Source: Agrocybe praecox (taxonomy: Eukaryota > Basidiomycota > Agaricomycetes > Agaricales > Agrocybaceae). From it: a stretch of 64,000 nt of DNA. The notes beneath the pieces were generated by a model. The model was not told where the DNA came from. It worked only from the letters and a program-made list of their open reading frames with translations, and searched no databases. Of the stretch, positions 50,070 through 61,997 are shown in pieces. The translations under genes were made by a program, and so were the position numbers. The stretch covers positions 3,472,001 through 3,536,000 of the forward strand of contig OZ024842.1 of the NCBI GenBank assembly GCA_964017145.1. The letters are read 5' to 3'. Position 1 is the stretch's first letter. Each line of letters opens with the position of its first letter.

Positions 50070-53003
50070 ATGAGCCGCATACCGGAATACCGACGGGACT
50101 CCAGGAACAAGGTCGAATCTTCTTCGGCATCATCAAGCTCGATAATGGGTATCGATGAAGTTGGTACTTCAACCGCTCAGGAGGACGAAATGAGCGCGCT
50201 GCTGGACGTCGAGAGACGCGCTGGCGTAGATCAGTATGGTACTGTGACCCCTCTTAGAAGTGGTGAGCTCCTAATCTGGCTTCGCAGAGTGATGAGGACG
50301 TACCCATTGATTCGATTCTGGATAGGAGCTACGAGTTCAGCGCAGTCGACCTTGATGAAGAGGATAAAATACTATATACCCTCTGTGGCTTGGATACCAA
50401 CCTATTCTTTCTCTTTGTGAGTTTTTTGCGAATTTTTTTGTTTCCCCAATGCTTTCATTACTAAACTGTTCAATGTCTCCAGGTTTGGAGGGGACTTTCT
50501 AGCAGGCATTACAGTGGCATCCATGCTCATACCGCAGTCCGTTAGTTATGCCACGTCGTTGGCAAAGCTCAGTCCTGTGACCGGTTTGGTAAGTTTCCCT
50601 TCATATGATTACGGATCTTGTTAGAAGCTCATCTGTTCGCCTCCACTTCAGTTTTCGGCTTCCATACCCGGAATAGTCTATGCCTTGCTCGGCAGCTCGA
50701 GGCAACTTAACGTTGCTCCTGAGGCTGCTCTGAGTTTGTTGCTCGGACAGGCGGTCTCAGAACTACGACATGAATATCCTGAAGTCGATGCAGAATACTT
50801 AGGGTTGACCGTAGCGAGTGTCATCACAGTTCAGGTTCGAAATCTACTTTATTTCACGCACAATGCAGTTAATTGACTATGGCGATAGGTTGGGCTGATA
50901 TCTTTCATGCTTGGATTTTTTAGGCTGGGTTTTATTGATGTCGTTCTAAGCCGCGCGCTTTTGCGAGGCTTTATCACAGCCGTCGCTGTAGTCATAATGA
51001 TGTGAGGATTTTGCTCCAAAATTCCGCCCCTGCTGCTGCGCTCATGCCTTCATTAGCGAACAATTCATTCCTATGTTAGGCCTTACGAAATTGCAACATA
51101 CCGTCGATCCAGAAACAACTTTCGACAAATTATTCTTCGTCCTAAAAAACGCTTTTACCAACTCCCATCCACTTACGACCACCATCAGCTTCTCTGCCCT
51201 TTTCTCTCTTGTGGCTCTACGAAATGTCAAGAATAGGTTCAGGAAGACTTGGTGGATATACCGCGTACCGGAAGTCCTTGTGGTGGTTATACTCTCCACA
51301 TGTATGTCATTATCCGTTTATTTTTATTTGAGAAGAGTGATTGAACGCAAAGAATAGTCATTTGTGATCAGTTCAATTGGGACATGGATGGCGTTGATAT
51401 CTTAGGCGCAGTAGATGTTCGAACAGGAGACCATTTCATCGAGTTCCCATTGAAAAGCTCACACCTCAAGTTTTTACGGCGTACGACGTCCACTGCAGTG
51501 TTAGTAATTTTCAAAAGCTTTTTTCGAGCTCATATGTTTACCTTCTTTTCAGTGTAATCGCAGTTGTCGGCTTCTTGGACAGCATTGTTGCAGCTAAACA
51601 GAATGCCGCACGTTTTTCGTATTCCATCAGTCCTAACCGTGAACTCGTGGCTTTGGGAGCCGCAAATCTTGCTGGATCATTCATACCTGGCACATTGCCC
51701 GCCTATGGGTCTATTACAAGGTATTTAAAATCTGTACTCACCCGATGAAAGTTTTTTCAATATTCAAATCCGCCTTTTCGCCTGCAGATCGCGCATCAAC
51801 GGAGATGTCGGAGGCCGGACTCAGATGGCTTCAATCGTTTGCTCGAGTGTTATCCTGCTAGCGACATTCTTCCTTCTTCCATGGCTCTTCTACCTCCCCA
51901 AATGCGTGCTAGCTGCAATGTAGGTTCTTTCGACATAAGATAGGAAGTTTCTGTGCTAACATGCATATTTAGCATTGGTCTCGTTGTCTTTTCTCTCCTC
52001 GCAGAGACACCTCATGATGTCCTCTACTACTGGAAGTTAGTACTTTCTTTGGATATTTTATAGCTTAAACTCATAGAGATTTCAAGCATGGGAGCCTGGG
52101 TCGACTTAACGATTATGTCGCTGACCTTCTTCCTCTCCATCATCTGGAACATCGAAGTTGGTGTTGTTGTCAGTTTGGTCATTTCTTTGCTGTTGGTCGT
52201 CCATCGTTCGTCGAAGACAAGAATGACTATCTTGGTATGTTCGAGCATGATATGTAAACGTTATCAACGCTCATAGTTCCTTAGGGTCGTATTCCTGGGA
52301 CTGATCGATGGAAACCCCTCAAAGAGAACCCCGAAGCGGAGGAAAGCGTTGCAGGTGCATTAATTATCCGGATTAGAGAGAATCTTGATTTCGGTATGTC
52401 GTTTATCATCTGCGGAAGCTTTTTATGAGAGAAAAAGGAAATATGCTGATACAGAGTCTTACAGCCAACACCGCCCAACTGAAAGGTTGTTTGGTTCCAT
52501 GTTAACTGAAAATATGGGGCCTTAGACTGATATTTTTTACAGAGAGACTGCGTCGCCTTGAATTATATGGTGTTGACAAGTCCCATCCATCCGAAGAACC
52601 TCGCAGAGAGCAAGCGTCTGTTTTAGTATTTCACATGGCCGACGTTGACACATGCGACGCTTCGTAAGCACATTCAGTCAAAACTGAGACAACCGCACAT
52701 CATTGCTCATTTGTGTTGCAAAATTAATACAGTGCTGCCCAAATATTTTACGAACTGTGTGAGGAGTACAAGGTATGCTTCAAATTGTCATCCAACGCGA
52801 TCACTCTCTCATAAACTTTCTTGCGACAGAGTCGGGGAGTAGGACTCTTCATTACCCATCTCAGACCTAACGTTCAGAAAACTTTCGAAAAGGCGAGGAT
52901 TTGGGACCTTCTTGGAGCGGATTCTTTCCGAGAGAGCGTTGCTGACGCTATGGCTATCGTTGAGGGCACGCGCAGGCGTGACTCTGCCTTCCCCGACCTC
53001 TAG
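50070..53003 (+). CDS. SulP (SLC26) anion transporter with STAS domain, sulfate-permease type
   Basis: A plasma- or vacuolar-membrane anion transporter, by family sulfate/H+ uptake. After a hydrophilic N-terminus of about 110 residues comes the SulP signature region: FLAGITVASMLIPQSVSYA, then LFSASIPGIVYALLGSSRQL and the strand VAPEAALSLLLGQAV. About ten to twelve membrane helices follow, including VIAVVGFLDSIVAAK and SFIPGTLPAYGSITRSRIN, a conserved SulP segment. The C-terminal STAS domain is clear (GALIIRIRENLDFANTAQLK, VLVFHMADVDTCDASA, VGLFITHLRPNVQKTF). More than ten exons are joined by short introns; the start MSRIPEYRRDSRNK is the first ATG after the hydrophobin relic. Full length is about 750 residues. 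The anion specificity is inferred. Confidence 0.88.
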
Positions 53004-53616
53004 AACGCATCTGGTCTTTAAGAACAGCACATACCCTGACAGCACACGACATGCACATTATTATGACATCACGGATACACACGATTTCCTAACGGAAGCT
53101 AACGGAAGAAAACATGCTATTAGATACATCGTTTCCTTTGACTCAAGATCTTCCTTTCCATCTATTTCGTACATCTTAACTAACGTTCTTGTCTAAATAT
53201 TTGCTTTTTATATATAGAAGCATCATCAGTTTCATTCTTCTACCCTGTAATATACTATGTGCAATTTAATTTGACGGTCATTATCTTAGGATACATCATT
53301 TCTTCTGGAGATTGACACTGGACTTTCTACGTGCAATTTTTATACCTTAGCGAATCAATATACGGTTCGGAGTCTGGACTCTGCACGAAGGAATATGCGA
53401 AAAATAGTAACAACATGGTCCTTGTTTGAAGGTGGAGCAACATTAACAGGCCTAAATGCCTTCTGTAAACTTGAAAGAGTTCCCTTGAGATCTAGAGTCA
53501 TCCTCCAAGCTGAATGGTACAGATATCCAAGGCTCCAACCCCTCAGTGAAATCAACGCTTCAAGGCTAAGGCCTAAGATTGAGAATATAGTGGCAAAGGT
53601 ATCCACAACTTATATA
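53004..53616. other. Intergenic between SulP gene and tRNA
   Basis: No gene is seen. An 83-codon minus-strand open frame at 53355-53606 shows no family signal. Confidence 0.5.
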
Positions 53617-53698
53617 TCGGGTATGGTGTAACGGCTAACATTGCCGCCTCTCATGCGAGTGCTCGCGGCAGCTCGGGGTTCGATTCCCCGTACCCGAA
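53617..53698 (+). tRNA. tRNA-Glu (CTC) with a 10-nt intron
   Basis: The acceptor stem TCGGGTA pairs perfectly with TACCCGA. The D arm GTGTAACGGCTAACAT is typical of tRNA-Glu. The anticodon stem GCCGC/GCGGC surrounds a loop with anticodon CTC at 53650-53652, reading GAG codons. After base 37 (A) a 10-nt intron (53654-53663) interrupts the loop at the standard position. The T arm is CGGGG TTCGATT CCCCG. The last base is followed by a T6 run, the RNA polymerase III terminator. Confidence 0.95.
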
Positions 53699-53704
53699 TT
53701 TTTT
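53699..53704 (+). terminator. Pol III T-tract
   Basis: Six T residues directly after the tRNA discriminator base. Confidence 0.85.
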
Positions 53705-53847
53705 CTTGTTTTTATGTTCGTTGAAGTAAGGATACCTTTCGCAGAAGTCAATACAAAATTCTTTGATTTATAGATACATTGCCTTTTGGCAACAGCGAAA
53801 CCCCGAATTGACATTGACTTGCTTATAGCGCGACATTCTTGTAAAAA

Positions 53848-55489
53848 CTAGTAAGCCTTTGTCGGACTGTTGAGCTTATGTGGACTACTAGGACGAGAAG
53901 TATTGCTCGAACTAGTATTGCCGTTTGACAGTACCGAAGTATCGTCAACAAGGGTAACGATGTCGTCCGCGTCTGCGGCATCCTTTTCCCAGAAGTTCTT
54001 TGCGCGCTTGGGTGCTGCTGCTGTTGGCGCTTTGGTCGGCGAAGCGGATCTCCCACTAGGTTCAGCGACCGAGTTATCATTCTTTGACGACGCGAGGAGA
54101 GCGTCGGTTGCTCGTCGTAGTGCTGCATCCCATGCCGTGGCTACAGGACCTGCAGTTTGGTTCTTGATGTTAGCCTCGAGTACGAGGGAGCGCATCTCTG
54201 GGGTAATTTTAGCCAAAGCTTGAACCGTCTGGGATGGTGTGAGGGGGTGCATCCTCGCCAATGTTGGATCGTGATAGGGCTGTGTAGTCGACGGAGATAA
54301 TGATGGCGTGATGGACCGCAGAATTGTGTGTAAGATTATAGAAGCTGGATATAGTAGTGAGATGTAGTTCTCTTAAATTTAAAAAGCATGATAAAGTTGA
54401 TTACCTTCACGATCTGCGATTGCCAAAGTGCCATACACCCTTTCCCATACGGCTCTTTCAACTGCATCGAGTTGCTTGCCTTCAGGGTTTCCATCTTCGC
54501 TCAAGAGGAAAATGAATTGAGGGACGACTCTGCTCAGAGCCACGCTGAGAAACATAAACAATTGATGTAAAAACAAAATGTGCTGGTACGGAACGCGTGT
54601 GGGGAATATTTTTTCGAGGAAGGTTGTAGCAGGGAATATTGTAGAAAGCGATAACGCGTCCACAGCGGAGGTGGAGTTTGAATACAAAAAGGAGAAGATC
54701 GACGAAGACGCTGGAACGACATCAGAAGATACAGCAGGGAATGGCGAAAGAATAAAGGATAATTCTCCTGCAAACAAAGCTGCAAAGAGGACGTAGCGCC
54801 ACTAATAATTTGATGAGCTAGATTGCATAATTGACAGGCATTATGAATGCACTTACAAAAGAGACGACACTAGGGCGTCCGATGGCAGACCAGAAGAGAA
54901 GTGCTATACCAGTTACGATATGATAGCCCGAAGACATCATGAGGCCCCGTTGCATGAAATCTCGAGTGGTTTTGCACGTTTGGCGCCAGCCAACGACATC
55001 TGGACCAAACCTATGAACGAAACCGCTTGAGCTGAATTCATGAACCGTTTCGAATAAAACCTAAGCTCACCGGTCATATGCAAATCGTACCACAGGGTCT
55101 TTAAGAGCTTCGTAGGCATCCCTAACGTACATGAACATTTCTGTTCCTTCTTCACCAACGCCTGGCCTATCGGGGTGGTATCGTTTCGCAAAAGCTCGGA
55201 ACGCAGTTCTTAGCCCATTCTCGTCAACATCTGGAGGTACGCCGAGAATTTGGTAGAAGCTTGGTGGCATTGCGCGCGCCGATTGGAATAGGGTATATCC
55301 AAGGTAGGAGAATATGACAAAGGCAAAGGTAATGGCATAGTGCTTTCTGTGTTGCAGACTTCCCTGCTGTGGAACCGTGAACACACGGATTGGAGAGCGA
55401 GTATATAGGAAGTTTAGAAGGTGTTTCGTGGCGAAATCTGGGATAAAAGACCATCCAAATAACGAGATGAGAAGGCTCGTAGAGCCCAT
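53848..55489 (-). CDS. J-domain (DnaJ/Hsp40) membrane protein
   Basis: The N-terminus has hydrophobic segments (MGSTSLLISLFGWSFIP; ITFAFVIFSYLGYTLF). The J domain follows: FYQILGVPPDVDENGLRTA, then RYHPDRPG with the essential HPD tripeptide, then YVRDAYEALKDPVVRFAYDRFG. J proteins stimulate Hsp70 ATPase. After the J domain come several more hydrophobic helices (for example VVSFWRYVLFAALFAGELSFIL) and a Ser/Thr/Ala-rich tail ending SPHKLNSPTKAY. The layout of J domain between membrane helices fits an ER or mitochondrial membrane J protein. Five or so exons give about 430 residues. An ACGCGT box occurs near 55674, about 185 bases upstream. Confidence 0.82.
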
Positions 55490-56031
55490 CGTTCAATGCG
55501 AAGAGCAGAGGTCTCTAGAAAGGTTGTAAAGTGAAGCTGTGCGTTTCAAAGCAAGCTCCACGTATGCACTTGCAGGGCTTCGAGAATCCTAGAAAAGCAC
55601 CGGAGAGAAAGTGGACGACCTGTCACTGTCAATAATTCTGATCCTGTATGTCCACGTGAGTGACGCGCTCGACGCGTCAGAAATTCAATCAAGGAGCATA
55701 CTCAGATCCAAGATATACAGGAGCTCGCACATCGAGCATTGTAGCATATATCATTTTATACTTACATAAAAAATAGAGTCCAAGATAAAGATCATACAAG
55801 AACAAACTACTCTAACGCCAAATTGACGGGAATGTAGATATACACAACAGTAACATAACAACAGCGATATTGTACATTTAATGCTTTGATTTATTTCAAT
55901 ATATTAGCAAGACAATAGTCCAGACGAAGAAAAAAAGGGGCATAATGTAGTCACTAGCAAGACTGACTGTTGTACACGGGCAATGAGGAAGAAGGATGGA
56001 ATGTCGAAAAAAGTAGGGGTCGTAAAAGACC
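55490..56031. other. Intergenic, J-protein promoter
   Basis: Upstream of the J-protein gene and downstream of the BTB gene (both -). No gene is seen. AT-rich between about 55740 and 55930. Confidence 0.5.
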
Positions 56032-59000
56032 TTAAGCACCACACCAACGAATGTTAACACAAGGGCCCTGAGCTGGACCGCTAGTTTGATAGTGATGAGC
56101 AGCTGCTTCCGTATCGCGGTCCACATCCTGGAGGCCAAATTTCTCCTTAACGAGCATAGTAAGTTGAGAAGGGGTACGAACGTCCCGCAGGTTAAAGATC
56201 TCGTGCTGAACCTGCCAGATCTTAACAACAGTAGGCAGTTCAAGCTCTTCAGCCTCCTCCAACGAAAGTGGGGATCTCCTTGAGCAAAGTTGCGTATAAG
56301 CGGGCAGGAGCCACTCGTGGTTGTCCATGTTATTCTTGGTGGCGATGCCAATCTTCTGCGCGGCCGAGGCGATTGGCGTAAGTTTCTGTATTGCCAAAGC
56401 TTTCACCTGCGACATCTCCCACTTTATGGCAATAGAGAGAATAGAAGACCACCCCTCAACATCGGTAATGTCGGGTTCAGTAAGACTACTGTGTTTATAA
56501 ACATCGTGTCAGCAAACAGTTATAGTAAAGAGCACTGATTGCTTACAGTGGATAGAAAATAGTGAGGAGCCGGTCGAAGTCTTCCTTGGTAACGTCCGGC
56601 AAGAACATGTGGGTTATAGGAGAAAAGTTGTACGACGCAAGCAGTCTCGCAAGGTGCACGGAGTGACGCTCAAAGAAATGACGGTGCACACGGTACAAAC
56701 AATTCTCAACCTAAAATGCAAGATCAATTTTTTACCCATCCAATAATCTGCAACGCTAGAAACTTACCCTGAAGACCACTGTCGCATCAATAAACGAGAA
56801 CTGCTTGTTGGAGCGGTATCCAAAGTTACTGTTAGGTATAAAACCAGTAACTCCAGGACCCGTATATGGGCTTGGTTGAGTGCGAGGAAGTAAACCAGAT
56901 GCCCAATTCGGAGAGACAGAACGCAGTGACTGGGGTGATCTTGTTGGAGAAGGAGGCGAATGCATACTACCCATATCATCGTACCTAGTAGTGCGCGTGA
57001 ATGTATGAGGCGGGATTGGATGAAGCGGTGTCGTAGCTGCAGACGCTGGCTTATAGCTGCTGTGTGCAGTAGGCATCGGCGCAAACCTCAAACGACGTTG
57101 AGGGGGATCTACCTGACATCCCCAAGGCGAGAATGGTGGAGGAGCTTGCAACTTTCTATCACGGGGTAAGGTAGACCCAGTGTATTGTCCGTGGGAAGAA
57201 ATATCTGGCACGATGCTAGGGAAAGGTCCCGTAGAACGAAGGCCACCGCGAGGATTGTATGGACTATTTAACGGGTAGGAGCTATGCACGTTAGAGGAGT
57301 TCTGAGCCGGCACAAATGGCGATGGTAGGTAGTTATACGTATATGGCGAGATCGGCGGGATACTCGGTTGAGTTCTGGCCCAAGAACCAGAAGCGTTATT
57401 ATGAGTGGGGTATGTGGACGTTGCCCTTCCATGGCTAATCGCCGGTGGGCGAGCTGGTATGGAAGAAGCACCGGAATAGGTACCTATGTTGGGAGTTTCA
57501 TAGAGAGAATGAGGGTGCACATTCTTGGGAGTATTCCAATGCGACCAGCTGGATGGCAAAGCCTCGGCATAACTCGCCTGAGCGTTTTCATTGTTGGGGT
57601 CTTCAGCATCAGGCTGTAAAGCAAATTGCGGAGTTGCACCAGCTTGGAGGGTGGATGTTAATGGAGACTTTGGCCTTGGCGTCGATGTAGGTGGCTGCCA
57701 TGGTGCCGTGTTCTTCAACCAAGCAGGAACATTCGCCGAAGAATCTGCAGAATTTGGGAACTTGGCCGTCCCGGAGAACGGTAGGCTCGTTTCCCCTGGT
57801 TTATTGACCTGCAATTTAGTATAATTCAACCAAGACGATGCTTGAGGTGCTTCCACTCCACCGTTTGCAGGCGCATATGGGTAGTGTACCCTATCCCCCC
57901 AAGCTGGTACGGGAGGGAAGCTGGGTGGAGAACGACTATGAACGCGAGGACTAGAAGTACGCGACGAATCAATCTCCGATCGAGAGGAAATGGGAGAAAG
58001 ACGATGGTTAATAAAACTATTTTCAACCGAAGCACGCTCGATCTCCCGTCCAGACATGGAAGAGTTGTAGCTCGGTACATCGCGAGGTAAAGCGTATGGG
58101 TAGAGCGATGCTCTCGCCGCGCTGACAGTACTGGGGCTGTTCGTACGAGTCGATGGTGGAGAGACTGTAGGCGGGACAAATTCGACCCCCATGCCTACAG
58201 AAGTAGAACCCCAGGACTCAGCGACTTCATTTCTAGTCCGCCACGCAGGGAAGGGCAGGTGAGTAAAGGCGGGGTTCCATCTTCCTGAAGTTGTAGACGA
58301 GGGGACGATGGGAGACCTATGCAGTCTTGGGTGCTTAAGTAAGTCATTTGGGCTGCGCTGGTAAGACGAAAAGGGAGTATAACCCGAGTTTGGAGGCGCT
58401 ACCCAGATCAAAGGCGGCTGGAGAGTGTTGCCTTCAAGAGGAGGGTGAGGAGGGGACACACAAGAAGGGGGGCGACAGTAAGGCTCAGGAGTTAGATATC
58501 GAGAAGTATCAATAGGCGAAGATGAAATTAGGATCACGGGCGGTCTGTTCGTATTGTCTTGCTCGGGTATAGGTACGGGCGGTGTTCGTGTCCGAGGTTC
58601 CGTGCAATAGCTTAGATCTGAGTTGACACTCGGCGACCTCATACTCATAATTATTGGGGTCACTGCAGAGTGTGAAACCGACATTGGAACTGGAACCGGA
58701 GCAAGGACCTCTCTTGTTGGGGAAGAAGCAGCGCTCTCCTTCTCGGCAGCCTTGCGCTTGAAGTACTCTGCAATAGAAATCTTGTTCCTTTGCAGGGCCG
58801 GAGCCTTTCCCTTGTCTAGATAGGGGGCAGGGGAAGGGGGGCTCGAAGATGGAGCAGAGTCTGAAACAATGACTATGGGCGAGGGGGAAGGTGGAAAAAT
58901 CTTGGGTGAATTGACAACCGGAATGGATGATTGAAGTGAAGACGGTGAAGAGATAGGTGCCATAAAGAGAGAACATGACACCAAGGGGGTTTGGGCTGGT

Positions 59001-59680
59001 GCAGAATGAGGTTCCGCCGCCGCAATCGCTTGATATTTTGGCGACATGTCAGAGACGACAGGCTGAGGTGCTGATTCCAAAGGGACCGCTGGTGCATCTT
59101 GACTTGGAGCCATAGATATAAATGGGTCTTGCCCAGTTAAAAACGAAGAAATACGCCGATCCCGATCTTGAAGGCTTGAGGACTTGATGAACCACTGAAC
59201 CATATCGTCACAGATTCTATCGACTTGATCCTCATCCTGGGGAGTTTCGAGACCATCGGGGTCTGTAGTGGCGGTGCTGCTATTGGTGACGTCGCCTGGA
59301 TTGGTCGTTGGCGGGCACAACGCCGGCGCTTGGACAGTGTTGAAGGACTCTTCCTCCCATTGGAGGATGAGCTCTTCGTCTTGAGCTTCTCTGTGTCGTT
59401 CATCCTCTTCTATAACCAAAGATGGCAGAGAGAAATGCATAGCAGCCCCCGAATTCTGCGGTGACGGGGATGCGGTTAAAGTGGCTGGTGATGATAGTTG
59501 GAAAAGCTCAGAGTCAGAGTTTGAATTCCACTCGAGGACAGAAGCGGAGCCCGTGCTCGACGTTGGAGATGCTGTAAGGCTTTCGATGGGGACAAACGTA
59601 TGCGATGGCAGGACTTCTGCGGAATAGGAACACATTCGATTTAGCCGATTCGCGTTCAATTTAACGGTTGGCGACACCAT
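56032..59680 (-). CDS. BTB/POZ protein with a very long Ser/Pro-rich N-terminus
   Basis: Three exons join in frame (56768-59680, 56547-56710, 56032-56488), giving 1,177 residues. The first ~950 residues are Ser/Pro-rich low-complexity sequence without a fold, with scattered short charged runs. The BTB domain begins across the first intron: DATVVFR joins VENCLYRVHRHFFERHSV, then FLPDVTKEDFDRLLTIFYP, then the segment WSSILSIAIKWEMSQVKALA. This is the mushroom BTB style, where the BTB fold is followed by a helical C-terminal segment. Typical relatives have about 300-400 residues and little before the BTB, so this N-terminal extension is unusual. It may act in transcription or ubiquitin-ligase recruitment; the role is unknown. 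Confidence 0.8.
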
Positions 59681-60011
59681 GTTAAGCGCTAGTTTAGAAC
59701 AAGAGTTCTGTAATCAAGGTATAAGAATCAGGAAGCACTGAAAAGTAACGAAGACCGCATACCCTTGTGCACTGATCCTAGCAATGAACGATAATGAAGA
59801 GTAAGAGTAAAGGGGAACTGTACTAGGAATTGTGGCTGATTACTTATACCTGGGAAAATGATGGCTACGTCAGTTAAATGGGGTACTAATACAGTGCACA
59901 ATAAATGATCCAATGATAAATTAGTAAATCTAGTAATTGTACATGCAATAAATTTACAGGACGTATCTCGAACACGGCTTGGGGATGTACGCAATGTCCC
60001 AAAACCATGCC
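59681..60011. other. Intergenic, BTB promoter
   Basis: 331 bp between the BTB start and the SLD7 end, both minus. No gene is seen. Confidence 0.5.
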
Positions 60012-61380
60012 TCAAGGTCCTTTTCTATCGGCTATGCCTCCGTTTCCTCCAAGGTACATCAACGCATGCATGTCAATGAGGCGGGTTATGAGCCCTAGTT
60101 CGACGGTACATGCCCGCAACTTCACACGCTGAGCGGAGGCGATGTCATAGACGGAAGGAGGGGGAAGGTAAGAAAGGGACTAACCAAAGCGAATACGACT
60201 CCACGATATATGAATCCATACAAATCTTTAAAGTCGACGTGCTGTTTATCAATGAACTTCGTCGCATCCGTTGGGTCTTTAGTCTTCGCCAAATATTCTA
60301 TAGCGGCTCGCTTGACAGCCTAAAATGCCCTGTTGTAAGCGTGCAACAAAACGAGGGAATATACTATACTTACGTTTTTATTAGTCTTCTCCAAAGCGGC
60401 TTCTTCCTCGACTGTCTGTGGTTTCACTTTCACAACCTCGGAGATATCCCCGAACACATCTTTTTCCTTCTCTTTGCCTTTCGCCTTTGTAGAGGATTTT
60501 TTGGGTAACTCCGGAACCTTAAACACATCCATTCCCAGTCTTACCCCACTCCCAAGATCTGCTGCTTTTCCAAACGAATTCAACTTCTGTTTCTGGACAG
60601 GTCCAGCACCAATGCTTGCCACTCGTTTGAGGCTTCGGTCTTTGTTGAAGAAAGCTGGAGGTTTCCGTGGTATGGGGTCATCTGGTCGAGGCCCATGTTG
60701 CGGTCGCGGTGTTATTCTGCCCACGCATAATCGAATAATATTGGAGCTTTCCGAGGAGATTTTAGCGAAAATAACGATGTGGGTAGTTTCAGGTCCATCT
60801 GTAAATAATTCGAGACAAGATTTACGCGGAAAATGCTGAAGCCACGCACTGCTATCACCCAAAGCAACCCTGACACCTATTTCCGACCTTTGCGGTGAGA
60901 GGACCTGTGATGATGTTGGGAAAGGTTGAAGGCAAAACATATTTTCAAAATAGATCTGCGAGAGAACAGCCGATGGATGGATATCCCTGACGAAAGGCGT
61001 ATGAGTAACGATAATGAACATGGCACAAAAACAAACATCTCCACTCCGCCACTCTCGTCCATGTAAATATCTTTCATATTGACGGTACCCACGAATCTGA
61101 GTGTCGGCCTTCCGCGCATACTCTCCAAAGCCAGAGCAAGTGGATTTTCCAGCAAATGAAAGGTGCTCTGCTTTGTAGGAGAATCCAAACGCGCCGCGAG
61201 CGTTAATCCATCTAGGACAAGAAGAGAATCTGGTATAGATATCGCCCCTCTGTACAACAGGCGATATGGCAGAGTCCCAGAAGGCGCACTACTAGTTGCT
61301 GGTCGCGTCGGTGTCGGTATCTTGGCTTGTTGACCTTCTGTTAGCGTGGAGATACCACTTTGCAGTATAGTTGGGGACAT
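60012..61380 (-). CDS. SLD7: SLD7-like DNA-replication initiation factor
   Basis: Sld7 is a partner of Sld3 at replication origins. The decisive region is C-terminal, assembled across introns: NAVKRAAIEYLAK, HVDFKDLYGFIYRGVVFAL, then a helix LRACTVELGLITRLIDMHALMY. The pattern of F/Y-K-x-L-x-G-F-I-Y-R-G-V-x-F-A-L matches the Sld7 C-terminal domain. The N-terminus (MSPTILQSGISTL, then LPYRLLYRGAISI) and middle (ARKEKEKDVFG-type basic/acidic stretches) have no strong match. About five exons give roughly 370-380 residues. Two ACGCGT boxes lie just upstream, fitting S-phase genes controlled by MBF. The family call rests mainly on the C-terminus. Confidence 0.7.
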
Positions 61381-61522
61381 CTGAGCCGCTCCTTACGCGA
61401 CGGACGTTTTTAAAAGCCAGTGAAGGTAAGTAGTTGGTGTTCAGAATCACTGTAACCGGCGTGAGGATGTAGGCTTGATGGTCTGCACGTGATATAAATT
61501 CATTCATATTTTCGTGACCTCA

Positions 61523-61548
61523 ACGCGTCGCGTCGCGTCCAGACGCGT
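61523..61548. promoter_or_regulatory. Two MluI cell-cycle boxes upstream of SLD7
   Basis: ACGCGT occurs at 61523-61528 and 61543-61548, with CGCGTCGCGTC between. These lie about 145-170 bases before the SLD7 start. In yeasts this box binds MBF and drives G1/S expression of replication genes. Confidence 0.5.
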
Positions 61549-61549
61549 A

Positions 61550-61720
61550 CCAAGCTCCCCATCCATGATACGGTTGCGAGGTTAGACAAAAAATTATTGC
61601 TTTGGTACGTCATATTTTCGTTCTCCCATTCAATACAGTTATCATTGCAAGTCACAGCTCGGCTCCATGAACGTTGGCAATCAATGCGAGAAACCAGGAA
61701 GCTAGATGAAACTTCGGAAA
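61550..61720 (+). pseudogene. Decayed partial copy of the APH-like gene start
   Basis: Two blocks match the APH-like gene 480-550 bases downstream: 61550-61582 (ACCAAG..TCCC.. then CATGATACGGTTGCG) with 62030-62063, and 61622-61645 (CTCCCATTCAATACAGT.ATCA) with about 62178-62200. A third, weaker block (GTTGGCAAT near 61673) follows in the same order. The frame is not open, so this is a relic of a tandem duplication. Confidence 0.6.
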
Positions 61721-61997
61721 TAAATAATTATTGGCGAATAGATCGAGCAAAGAGGAGTCAGAGACAAATGTTGGTTTGCAAAATATCTTCAGTTTACTAA
61801 CAAAACTACAAGTAATGCAAAAGAGGTTTTCATGCATTGACGTCATCTCGGACCGTTCATAGTCACGTTCCTGCAGTCACATGCCATATAAATATAGCCA
61901 ACCACTAGCATTGCCTGGTGCCAGGAACCTAAGTTGGCGTCTTGACCTTTCCTATTACGAACTCTCCTCTGCAAACGTACTCTAACAGAACTTAGCT

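Larger units (their letters stand above)
61381..61997. other. Intergenic, divergent, with APH relic and MCB boxes
   Basis: Divergent region between SLD7 (-) and the APH-like gene (+). It holds two ACGCGT sites and a decayed copy of the APH gene start; both are listed separately. Confidence 0.6.
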
